DNA of 64,000 nt. Source: Chitinophagaceae bacterium 26-R-25 (GTDB lineage Bacteria; Bacteroidota; Bacteroidia; Chitinophagales; Chitinophagaceae). A program made the translations under genes and the position numbers. This document shows, in pieces, positions 35,344-43,467 of the stretch (position 1 is its first letter; every line of letters begins with the position of its first letter). Where the stretch lies: assembly GCA_029906195.1 (NCBI GenBank), contig JARWSJ010000002.1, positions 930,001 through 994,000 on the forward strand, in the 5' to 3' direction. The notes beneath the pieces are model-generated. The model did no database searches and was not told the origin of the DNA. It was given only the letters and a program-made list of their open reading frames with translations.

Positions 35344-35560
35344 GTAACTGAATAACTGAATAACTGAATGGTTTCAATACATTGGATCGGGACTGTTAGA
35401 GGCATTTCTCATGTTTAACGAAGCTTCGACAAGCTCAGCTTGACAGCCTTAGCGGAATGTCAGGCTGAGCTTGTCGAAGCCTTCTGCTTACTTTGTGTTT
35501 TTCATTGCTATCAGAGTTTCCAACATTAAAACCTTCAGTTATTCAGTTTATTCAGTTATT
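35335..35560. repeat. Nested inverted repeat, TAACTGAA arms around a CTTCGACAAGCTCAG palindrome
   Basis: The outer arms at 35335-35371 and 35532-35560 hold the stop codons of both convergent genes (TGA of HTCS at 35341-35343, TAA of RIC at 35556-35558). Inside, 35421-35446 pairs with 35458-35482 (GGCTTCGACAAGCTCAGCCT type). Confidence 0.95.
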
Positions 35561-36281
35561 GCTTCTCCATCTGCACCGCTTTCGGGAACAGGATATTGTT
35601 TTCAAGGTGTATATGCTGATACAGGTCGCCGACAAATTCTTCTAATTTTTTGAAATAAAGGTTGTGGCTATTACATGCATTTGCCGGAATAGTAAAGTTG
35701 CTGGTCAGTTCTTTTATTTTTCTCACCAATTCGCCTGCAGCATTGTGATCATCTTCCATTACGGAAATTGGTTGTTGAACAGTACTGAAACTTCCACATC
35801 CCGCTGCTCCTGTATTTTGCTGCTCAAGTTGTTTAATAAATGGAAACAGGATCATTTCTTCTTTTTTCATGTGCGTGTGCAATTCTTCCAGTAGCTCCAT
35901 TACATGATGTCTCAGCAGTGGCAGGTAGCTAAAGCGTTCGCCATGTTTATAAGCGACCCTGTTGCTCAGTTCGTCCAGTAGTTGGGTACTCTCTCTTACA
36001 TATTTGTGGTGCACATTCACAATGTAATCAGCAAGGAAAGAAGACGGCCAACTGTCGAAGTCGTGTTGCGCCGTTCCTACATTTACTGTTTCAGATTTGT
36101 CCAGCGCCTCTTTTACCAGGTCAACATCCAGCCCCGCCGCTTCAGCAGCTTCTTCAACTGTTTTCTTTCCACCGCAACAAAAATCGATACCGAGTTTTTT
36201 AAAAACTTCTGCTTTGCGGTAATCTCTGCGGGCCATTTCACCAACTGTTTCCTGTTTTGTTTCTAATGAACTGTAGCTCAT
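35556..36281 (-). CDS. ric: Iron-sulfur cluster repair di-iron protein (RIC / ScdA / YtfE)
   Basis: 241 aa. An N-terminal ScdA domain with the vicinal cysteines GIDFCCGGKKT (Cys35, Cys36) is followed by a hemerythrin-like domain (about 85-235) with the di-iron histidine and glutamate pattern: HHKYVRE, LLRHHVMELLEELHTHMKKEE, MEDDHNAAGE, YQHIHLENNILFPKA. RIC proteins repair Fe-S clusters damaged by nitric oxide or peroxide in the cytoplasm. The length is normal. It lies 59 bases downstream of an Rrf2 regulator on the same strand, and both share a 24-base upstream repeat, which suggests joint control. The final codon-stop is in an inverted repeat. Confidence 0.95.
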   Translation of the reverse strand: MSYSSLETKQETVGEMARRDYRKAEVFKKLGIDFCCGGKKTVEEAAEAAGLDVDLVKEALDKSETVNVGTAQHDFDSWPSSFLADYIVNVHHKYVRESTQLLDELSNRVAYKHGERFSYLPLLRHHVMELLEELHTHMKKEEMILFPFIKQLEQQNTGAAGCGSFSTVQQPISVMEDDHNAAGELVRKIKELTSNFTIPANACNSHNLYFKKLEEFVGDLYQHIHLENNILFPKAVQMEKQ

Positions 36282-36303
36282 AATATGTAAGTTTAATTTT
36301 AAA

Positions 36304-36327
36304 TAAGGATGTTTTTGTCTTTTATTG
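36304..36327 (-). promoter_or_regulatory. 24-base direct repeat upstream of ric, candidate Rrf2 operator
   Basis: Identical over 24 bases to 36810-36833 in front of the Rrf2 gene; the core is AAGGATGTTTTTGTCTTT, an imperfect inverted repeat. It lies 22 bases upstream of the ric ATG. Confidence 0.65.
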
Positions 36328-36340
36328 TATCAAAAAAATT

Positions 36341-36778
36341 TTAATCGATTTTCAGGAATGCTTTTCCGGTTTGCAGGGAAACTGCCATATCCTTGATGGT
36401 CATTCCGGAGAGCATTTGTTTGATATTGTTTCTGATGGACGCATATTTATTATGTAAAGGACAAGGTTCCGTTTCGGAGCAGGCTTTAAGACCCAGGCCA
36501 CATTTCGATAAAACTTCCTTTCCTTCGATTGCTTCAACCAGGGCGATCATTGGTTGTTTTAGTTGTTCTGCGGTCATGTAAAAGCCACCATTTACTCCTT
36601 TTTGGGAGCTAAGCAAATGGTTCCTGGTAAGTATCTGTAAAATTTTTGCAGTAAAATGTCTTGGCGCCTCAATGTTCTCGCAAATTTCTTCAATGCCCGT
36701 TTTCTCCGTTTTATCACTTTGAGAAGCGATGTAAACGGCCGCCCTTATCCCGTATTCACATGTTTTTGAAAAAAGCAT
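36341..36778 (-). CDS. Rrf2-family Fe-S transcription regulator (NsrR-like)
   Basis: 145 aa from the ATG at 36778 (MLFSKTCEYGIRAAVYIA, the usual Rrf2 start). An upstream Met at 36796 would lie inside the -7 box at 36794-36801. Winged helix at residues 1-80 (PRHFTAKILQILTRNHLLSS, KGVNGGFYM). Three cysteines follow (Cys93, Cys100, Cys106 in KCGLGLKACSETEPC), the spacing used to hold a Fe-S cluster in IscR and NsrR. It probably senses NO or iron-sulfur status and represses itself and ric through the shared repeat. It is divergent from the GH31 gene of PUL 2. Confidence 0.92.
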   Translation of the reverse strand: MLFSKTCEYGIRAAVYIASQSDKTEKTGIEEICENIEAPRHFTAKILQILTRNHLLSSQKGVNGGFYMTAEQLKQPMIALVEAIEGKEVLSKCGLGLKACSETEPCPLHNKYASIRNNIKQMLSGMTIKDMAVSLQTGKAFLKID

Positions 36779-36793
36779 TGATCGAAGTTTTAG

Positions 36794-36801
36794 CAAAGGT
36801 A
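36794..36801 (-). promoter_or_regulatory. -7 box TACCTTTG of the Rrf2 gene
   Basis: An exact TAnnTTTG box 15 bases before the ATG. The 24-base repeat lies just upstream, between the -7 and the expected -33 region, a good place for a repressor. Confidence 0.7.
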
Positions 36802-36809
36802 GGGGGAAT

Positions 36810-36833
36810 TAAGGATGTTTTTGTCTTTTATTG
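36810..36833 (-). promoter_or_regulatory. 24-base direct repeat upstream of the Rrf2 gene, candidate operator
   Basis: The second copy of the repeat at 36304-36327, with 24 of 24 bases the same. It lies 8 bases upstream of the -7 box. Confidence 0.7.
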
Positions 36834-36837
36834 AAAA

Positions 36838-36940
36838 AATAACTGAATAACTGAATAACTGAGTAACCGAGGAGTCCGATAGTGTAAGTGACATTTCGAA
36901 CTGGAAACTTCAGTTATTCAGTCATTCAGTTATTCAGTTC
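36838..36940. repeat. Inverted repeat, TAACTGAA family, between divergent genes
   Basis: The arms are at 36838-36872 and 36908-36940 in the usual orientation. It separates the Rrf2 promoter from the GH31 control region. No gene ends here. Confidence 0.9.
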
Positions 36941-36953
36941 TTGGGTGGTCAAA

Positions 36954-37019
36954 TGTTAAGCCGGTAAAATAATTAATTAAAAATCAAATAATTACGCAGT
37001 CGCTCTCTCCCGGTTAACA
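36954..37019. promoter_or_regulatory. Possible control site upstream of the GH31 gene
   Basis: TGTTAAGCCGG (36954-36964) and CCGGTTAACA (37010-37019) are near-complementary halves 45 bases apart, 108 bases before the GH31 start. An HTCS binding site is conceivable, but the evidence is weak. The rest of the gap shows no clear box. Confidence 0.3.
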
Positions 37020-37126
37020 TTTTTACCCCTAATCGTAAACAATCAGCTTACCTCCCTAAAAAGTTTTCGGATGATATTCGGGTCGTCTTTCATTGCGAAA
37101 GAGGAACTAATAAAACTTGTGATAAA

Positions 37127-40003
37127 ATGATTGTTTTGCCTGTTAGAAAAGTAGCATTGCTTTGCGTCCTTTCTTTTTTGGTTGCTATAAATGTATCTGC
37201 ACAGCAACCCGTTTTAGAAAAATTACAGAACGGCATTACCATAAATTTTTCCGCGCCCAACGATGAAGGTGTCAATAAACTTTCCCTGTATGTGATCAAC
37301 GATAACATTATCAGGGTGGTGGCAACTCCATTAAACGGATCGGAGACAGACAAAAGCCTGATGTTACAGGACAACCTACCCAACAACAAGAACTCGAATT
37401 GGAATGTAACAAACAATGAAAACGAAGTCATTGTAAAGACGGCTGCTATCCAGGCCCTGGTTTCCCTCAAAACGGGAAAAGTGATTTTCAAGGACCTTTC
37501 CGGTAATATTTTATTGCAGGAAAAAGATAACAGCCGCCACTTCAGGCATGTGGTTTACGAAGGACAACCGCTCTATGAAACGCAGCAGGCGTTCACTTTA
37601 AAAAACGATGAGGCTACTTACGGTCTTGGTCAGCACCAGAGTGATGTAATGAATTATCGCGGTCAGCAGGTGTTTTTGTGGCAAAACAATACCGAGGTAG
37701 CAGTACCATTTTTAGTGTCCAGCAATAACTATGGTATTCTTTGGGACAATAATTCACTAACGACTGCAGGAGATGTTCGCCCACTGATGCCATTGTCTGC
37801 TTTGAAATTGTATTCAAAAGAAGGTGATAACGGATGGCTGACGGCAACATACGGACATCACAACAGCCCGTACAAACAATTTGCCGTTAGGGCAGAATCT
37901 GATATCGACTATACTTTCCTGAATGACATTAAAAAAGCGCCGGAAGGATTTTTTGCTTTGAACAACGGGCTGGTAACATGGGAAGGTGCAGTAGAATCAG
38001 GCATGACAGGTTTGCATCAGTTTCATGTGAAATCTGCGGGGTATGTAAAGATTTGGATAAACAACCAATTGCTCTTCAATCGCTGGAGACAACCGTGGAA
38101 CCCGGGAGATGTGTTGCTGCCGTTGCAAATGGAGAAAGGCGTTAAGTACAATATTAAAATTGAATGGCAACCGGATGGAAACGACAGCTATTTGTCTGTA
38201 AAATGGCAAGCGCCTGTTCCAGAGGCACAGCAGAATGATTTTGCTTTTGTTTCGAATGCAGGTAAAAAGATTGATTACTATTTCATCAACGGAAAAAACC
38301 TGGATGAAGTAATAAGCGGTTATCGTTACCTCACTGGAAAGGCGATCATGTTGCCAAAGTGGGCATGGGGCTTATGGCAAAGTCGTGAACGCTACAAAAC
38401 ACAACAAGAACTTTTAGATGTGGTGGCAGAGTTCAGAAAAAGAAAAATTCCACTGGACAACATCGTGCAGGACTGGAGCTATTGGAAGCAAGATGATTGG
38501 GGCAGCCAACAGTTTGACAGCTCACGTTTTCCCGATGTCACAGGAATGATCAAAACATTGCACGCCGAGAACACGCACTTTATGATCTCTGTTTGGCCGA
38601 AATTTTATGAAGGCATTCCTGCGTACAAACAGTTCAATGCAAACGGATGGTTATATAAAAGAAACGTAGCGGACAGACAACGCGACTGGATTGCACAAGG
38701 ATATGTATCAACTTTCTATGACGCTTTCAATGCAGATGCACGCAAGGGATTCTGGGATTTGCTCAATAAAAAATTGTATTCAAAAGGCGTTGATGCATGG
38801 TGGATGGATGCAAGTGAGCCGGATATTTTGTCGAACGTAAGTCCTGAAAAAAGAATAGAACAAATGCAGCCAACCGCTGCAGGCCCCGCTGCGCAATACT
38901 TAAACGCGTATCCTCTTGAGAATGCAAAAGGCATTTATGAAGGACAGCGTGACGCCGACCCTAACAAAAGAAGTTTCATTTTAACGCGTTCCGGTTTTGC
39001 AGGATCACAACGCTATGGTGCTGTAATATGGAGTGGCGATATAGCTGCACGCTGGCACGACATGAAAGATCAGATTGCTGCAGGATTGAATTTCTCGTTG
39101 TCCGGACTTCCTTACTGGAGCATGGATATAGGTGGCTTTGCCGTTGAAAAAAAATATGAGCATGCGCAAGGCGAGGACCTTGAAGAATGGCGCGAGCAAA
39201 TGACACGCTGGTACCAGTTTGGTGCTTTCTGTCCGCTGTTTCGTGTGCATGGTCAGTTTCCGTACCGTGAAATTTACAATGTAGCACCCGAAACACACCC
39301 AGCATACAAAAGCATGTTATACTACGATCACCTGCGGTACAGATTAATGCCTTACATCTATTCTTTCGCAGGAAAAATTTATCAGGATGACTATACCCCA
39401 ATGCGCGCATTGGTGATGGATTTCAATACTGATCCAAAAGTTAAAAATATTGGCGACCAGTTTATGTTCGGTCCTTCATTGCTCGTAAGTCCGGTACTGG
39501 AATACAAAGCAACGAGCCGCAATGTATATCTGCCTCAGGGCAACGGTTGGTATAATTTCTACACCGGAAAATATGAAGACGGCGGCCAAACCATCAATGC
39601 CGATGCGCCTTACGAACGTGTTCCGTTATATGTAAGAGAAGGCTCGATTGTACCTGTTGGTCCTGCGCTGCAATTTACTTCTGAAAAACCTGCGACTGTA
39701 ATTACGCTGTATGTATACACAGGAAAAGACGGCAGCTTCACTTTGTATGAAGATGATGGGTTGAAATACAATTACGAGAAAGGTGCATTTGCAAACATTC
39801 CTATCACTTACAATGAAGGCGATGGAACGCTTACCATTGGCGAAAGAAGCGGCACATTCGATGGCATGTTGAAGAAGAGAACCTTCAATATAAAATGGAT
39901 CGGCAAAAACAATGCACAGGCATTTGACGCCGACGCGAAAGGCGACGAGAGCGTGACGTACACGGGGAAGAAGGTTGTGGTGAAGAAGAAAATAACTGAA
40001 TGA
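37127..40003 (+). CDS. GH31 glycosidase with PA14 insert, alpha-xylosidase type
   Basis: 958 aa with a signal peptide (to about residue 25, NVSAQ). The GH31 N-terminal beta-sandwich is interrupted by a PA14 domain (about 255-365, WEGAVESGMTGLHQFHVKSAGYVKIWINNQLL), as in the Bacteroides ovatus xyloglucan alpha-xylosidase. In the TIM barrel, the nucleophile is Asp561 in WWMDASEPD and the acid/base is Asp638 in WSGDIAARW. The C-terminal beta domains carry LYVREGSIVPVGP. It would remove non-reducing alpha-xylose (or glucose) from oligosaccharides. It is the first gene of PUL 2. The final residues ITE and the stop lie in a TAACTGAA array. Confidence 0.9.
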   Translation: MIVLPVRKVALLCVLSFLVAINVSAQQPVLEKLQNGITINFSAPNDEGVNKLSLYVINDNIIRVVATPLNGSETDKSLMLQDNLPNNKNSNWNVTNNENEVIVKTAAIQALVSLKTGKVIFKDLSGNILLQEKDNSRHFRHVVYEGQPLYETQQAFTLKNDEATYGLGQHQSDVMNYRGQQVFLWQNNTEVAVPFLVSSNNYGILWDNNSLTTAGDVRPLMPLSALKLYSKEGDNGWLTATYGHHNSPYKQFAVRAESDIDYTFLNDIKKAPEGFFALNNGLVTWEGAVESGMTGLHQFHVKSAGYVKIWINNQLLFNRWRQPWNPGDVLLPLQMEKGVKYNIKIEWQPDGNDSYLSVKWQAPVPEAQQNDFAFVSNAGKKIDYYFINGKNLDEVISGYRYLTGKAIMLPKWAWGLWQSRERYKTQQELLDVVAEFRKRKIPLDNIVQDWSYWKQDDWGSQQFDSSRFPDVTGMIKTLHAENTHFMISVWPKFYEGIPAYKQFNANGWLYKRNVADRQRDWIAQGYVSTFYDAFNADARKGFWDLLNKKLYSKGVDAWWMDASEPDILSNVSPEKRIEQMQPTAAGPAAQYLNAYPLENAKGIYEGQRDADPNKRSFILTRSGFAGSQRYGAVIWSGDIAARWHDMKDQIAAGLNFSLSGLPYWSMDIGGFAVEKKYEHAQGEDLEEWREQMTRWYQFGAFCPLFRVHGQFPYREIYNVAPETHPAYKSMLYYDHLRYRLMPYIYSFAGKIYQDDYTPMRALVMDFNTDPKVKNIGDQFMFGPSLLVSPVLEYKATSRNVYLPQGNGWYNFYTGKYEDGGQTINADAPYERVPLYVREGSIVPVGPALQFTSEKPATVITLYVYTGKDGSFTLYEDDGLKYNYEKGAFANIPITYNEGDGTLTIGERSGTFDGMLKKRTFNIKWIGKNNAQAFDADAKGDESVTYTGKKVVVKKKITE

Positions 40004-40153
40004 CTGAATGACTGAATAACTGATGGGTGTTCTGGATTACTACTGAGTTGTTAGTTGTTCGTTGTTAGTTGTTAGGCTTTACGTGCGACATTCCCTAACA
40101 ACTAACAACTAGCAACTAGCAACTAGCAACTAACAACTAACAACTAACAACTA
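39990..40153. repeat. Composite repeat: half TAACTGAA array plus TAGTTGTTAG inverted repeat
   Basis: A single TAACTGAA arm (39990-40024) begins at the GH31 stop with no right-hand partner. It is followed by an inverted repeat of the unit GTTGTTA (40045-40077) and its complement, an array of AACTAAC and AACTAGC units (40094-40153). Confidence 0.9.
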
Positions 40154-40204
40154 CTTACTACTACTAATACTCATTTTTAATTACACTTAAACGTAAAACT
40201 TGCT

Positions 40205-43200
40205 ATGACGAAAAGAAAACTCAACCAGCGATTGGTGTTTATGCTTTGTGCATTCATCACCACACTGCTGTTTAGCGAAAGTAGTTTTGCACAAAACGCC
40301 GCACTGCGAAAAATAACAGGCTCGGTCGTAGATGCAAAAACCTCACAAGGAATTTCCACTGCTACAATTCTTATCAAAGGCTCAACGAGAGGAGCCGCCA
40401 CAGATGACAAAGGAAATTTCTCCATTGAAGTGGCCGATGGAAGCGTACTACAAATTAGCCACTTAGGATATGCCGCGAAAGAAATAAAGGTAACGGCTGC
40501 AACAAACAATATCAAGATAGAACTGGATCAAAACCAAAGCAACATGGATGAAGTTGTGGTGGTAGGTTATGGCAGCCAGAAAAAGAAAGTGGTAACCGGT
40601 GCTGTGAGCAGCGTGAAGGGTGCCGCTTTGGAAAGCAATCACAGCATCTCTACGCTTGATGCATTGCAGGGACAAGCGCCTGGCGTGGTTGTTTCATCAA
40701 CGTCCGGACAGCCTGGTGATGCGCCTAAAATTACCATCAGAGGTAAAGGTACTACCGGTGATGCTGGCCCGCTTTATGTAGTAGATGGTATGCCAACAAC
40801 AGATATCTCTTATCTTAATCCCGCAGACATCGAGTCGATGGACATTTTGAAAGATGCTGCATCTTCTGCGATCTACGGTACGCAAGCCGCAAACGGTGTT
40901 GTACTTGTAACAACAAAACGCGGAAAGTCCGGCAGAAAATCGCTGACCTTCGACGCATTTTACGGATGGCAGAATCCTGCGAAAAAATTAGCATTGCTCG
41001 ATGCAAAAGAGTACGCCATCATCATGAATGAAGAGGCGATCAACTCCGGCAGAGGGCCATACTACTTCTACTCCCAAAAACAAATAGACACAATGGGTGC
41101 TGGCACAGACTGGCAAAAAGAAGCCACTGTGAAAAATGCAGCGACACAGAATTACAATCTTACTTACTCAGGCGGTAATGATGTGTCTGTTTTTTCAACA
41201 GGCCTGTCCTATCAAAAACAACAGGGTGTAATTGGATTGCCTGGCAAATCATTTTATGAGAGAGTAAGTTTCAGAATTAATTCAGAGCACAAAGTGTACA
41301 AAGACATCATCAAAGTTGGTGAGAATCTAACCTATACACACTCTAACCAAAACGGTATCGGAACAGGAAATATTTATGGCAACTCAATGCGTGCCATTTT
41401 GAACGCAAGTCCCGTGTTTCCTGTACACAACGCCGATGGCAGCTACGGCAGGTCCTGGCAGGCAAGCGAAGCAAACCCAGTAGCAGTAATGGATGTAAGC
41501 TACAATAACCAAACTGTGTACGATCGCATTTTTGGTAATTTGTATGGCGAAGTTGCTATTGTAAGAGGTTTGAAATTCCGCAGTGATTTTGGTATTGATC
41601 TTTCTTACAACACTTATCAAAAATTTACTCCGATCTATAACCTGAGTTCAAATTTTGTAAATAGCTCTACTATAGCTGCACAGGAAATGTATAAAAACTA
41701 TACGTGGAACTGGGACAATACTTTGAACTACACAAATACATTTGGCCTGCACAACATTAATATAGTAGTAGGTACAAGTGCAAAAGAGTCTTCTTTGTTT
41801 AATGTGAGAGGAAGCGGAACCGGAATTACTACTATTGCTGATTTCGACCACGCGATTCTTTCAAACATCACACAGGGAACAGCAAAAGTATCCGGTATGT
41901 CAGCTTCTCCATATGCACTCAATTCTTATTTCGGCAGAGTTAACTATAACTATAACGAAAAATATTTGCTGACTGCAATTGTTCGCCAGGATGGATCTTC
42001 ACGGTTTGGTACGAACAATAAATGGGCAACCTTTCCTTCAGTGTCTGCGGGTTGGGTAGTGACCAATGAAGATTTCTTCAAAACAAAAGCAATCAACTTC
42101 CTGAAAATTCGCGCAGGCTGGGGAAGAAATGGTAACGACAGAATTCCAGACTTTAAAGCATTGTCAACCCTTACAACAACCAACCTTGGTTATTACTTCG
42201 GAGGTGTGAGTAACACTGTTATTTCAACTGGTGCCGCTCCGGGTGCCATTCCAAATCCAAATCTTAAATGGGAAACATCTGAGCAAACAGATATCGGATT
42301 TGATATGACTTTCTTAAAGCATTTCAACTTCAACTTCGATTATTACAACAAGAAAACAAAGGATTGGCTGGTACAAGTGCCGGTTCCTGATTTAGTGGGA
42401 ACAGGCGCTCCATTCATCAATGGTGGAAACGTGGTAAACAAAGGCGTGGAGCTTGCTTTGAACTATCAAAACAAAATTGGTGAAGTGACATTCAACGTTG
42501 GAGGCAACATTGCGTTCAACAAGAACAATGTGCTGGAAGTAGTAACAGCGGATGGCATTATGCATGGAGCCAACAACGTGCTATCATCTACCACGCCAGA
42601 ATTTTATCGCGTGCAATCTGGTCACCCAATCGGTTATTTCTGGGGATATAAAACGGCTGGCATCTTCCAGAATGAAAAAGAGGTTAATGATTATACTGGC
42701 AAAAACGGTTTGATTCAACCAAATGCAAAACCTGGCGACGTTCGCTTTGCTGATCTTAACAAAGATGGCGTGCTTGATGACAAAGATAAAACACAGATCG
42801 GCAGCCCGATTCCAACCAACACTTATGGTGTAAACCTTTCTGCGTCTTACAAAGGATTTGATCTTTCTATCCAACTGAGCGGTGCCGGCGGTTACCAGGT
42901 AGTGGATGGTGTAAGAGCGATCGATGCATTTTACAATAACTATTCTACTGACATCCTGAACAGATGGACAGGAGAGGGAACATCAAACAAATTGCCAAGA
43001 GTAACAATGGGCGATGAGTTGAATAAAAACTGGGGCAACTTCTCTGATCTGTATGTTCACAATGCGTCGTTCATGCGTGTAAAAAGCATCAACCTTGGAT
43101 ATGACTTGAAAAGGTTAATGAAGAATGTGCCTATGCAACAATGCCGCTTGTATGTGTCTGCATTGAACTTGTATACGTTCACACATTACCACGGCATCGA

Positions 43201-43318
43201 TCCTGAAGTTGGTTATGGCAACACAGAAGCTGATAACAATGTATGGTCATCCGGTATTGACATCGGCCGTTATCCAACACCAAGAACAATTTTGGTAGGA
43301 TTGAACGTGAGACTTTAA
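40205..43318 (+). CDS. SusC/RagA-family TonB-dependent transporter (PUL 2)
   Basis: 1037 aa. Signal peptide to about residue 30 (SESSFAQ), carboxypeptidase-regulatory-like domain (about 37-115, ITGSVVDAKTSQGISTATIL), SusC signature DEVVVVGYGSQKKKVVTGAV near residue 117, plug (YVVDGMPTTDISYLNPADIE, AIYGTQAANGVVLVTTKRG), and a barrel ending YPTPRTILVGLNVRL. It imports oligosaccharides together with the SusD protein encoded 149 bases downstream. The gap between them is larger than in PUL 1 and holds an inverted repeat, so their levels may differ. Confidence 0.97.
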   Translation: MTKRKLNQRLVFMLCAFITTLLFSESSFAQNAALRKITGSVVDAKTSQGISTATILIKGSTRGAATDDKGNFSIEVADGSVLQISHLGYAAKEIKVTAATNNIKIELDQNQSNMDEVVVVGYGSQKKKVVTGAVSSVKGAALESNHSISTLDALQGQAPGVVVSSTSGQPGDAPKITIRGKGTTGDAGPLYVVDGMPTTDISYLNPADIESMDILKDAASSAIYGTQAANGVVLVTTKRGKSGRKSLTFDAFYGWQNPAKKLALLDAKEYAIIMNEEAINSGRGPYYFYSQKQIDTMGAGTDWQKEATVKNAATQNYNLTYSGGNDVSVFSTGLSYQKQQGVIGLPGKSFYERVSFRINSEHKVYKDIIKVGENLTYTHSNQNGIGTGNIYGNSMRAILNASPVFPVHNADGSYGRSWQASEANPVAVMDVSYNNQTVYDRIFGNLYGEVAIVRGLKFRSDFGIDLSYNTYQKFTPIYNLSSNFVNSSTIAAQEMYKNYTWNWDNTLNYTNTFGLHNINIVVGTSAKESSLFNVRGSGTGITTIADFDHAILSNITQGTAKVSGMSASPYALNSYFGRVNYNYNEKYLLTAIVRQDGSSRFGTNNKWATFPSVSAGWVVTNEDFFKTKAINFLKIRAGWGRNGNDRIPDFKALSTLTTTNLGYYFGGVSNTVISTGAAPGAIPNPNLKWETSEQTDIGFDMTFLKHFNFNFDYYNKKTKDWLVQVPVPDLVGTGAPFINGGNVVNKGVELALNYQNKIGEVTFNVGGNIAFNKNNVLEVVTADGIMHGANNVLSSTTPEFYRVQSGHPIGYFWGYKTAGIFQNEKEVNDYTGKNGLIQPNAKPGDVRFADLNKDGVLDDKDKTQIGSPIPTNTYGVNLSASYKGFDLSIQLSGAGGYQVVDGVRAIDAFYNNYSTDILNRWTGEGTSNKLPRVTMGDELNKNWGNFSDLYVHNASFMRVKSINLGYDLKRLMKNVPMQQCRLYVSALNLYTFTHYHGIDPEVGYGNTEADNNVWSSGIDIGRYPTPRTILVGLNVRL

Positions 43319-43321
43319 GAG

Positions 43322-43444
43322 AACGAACGCTGATTGTCAAGATTGTCAAGATTTTTCAAGATTCGAATTTCTGAATACACAAGAAAAGTGAAGATTAAAA
43401 GAGATCATGACAAATCATGAAAATCATGAAAATCTGCGTTCCGT
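43322..43444. repeat. Inverted repeat, GGAACGCAGATTTTCATGA family
   Basis: The left arm (43322-43362) is GAACGCTGATTGTCAAG-like and the right arm (43404-43444) is TCATGAAAATCTGCGTTCC. It is the same module as the inner arms at 13460-13573, and a half copy follows the cystathionine beta-synthase stop at 56453-56495. It lies between SusC and SusD. Confidence 0.9.
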
Positions 43445-43467
43445 ATTAACGAACAAAAAAATAACAG

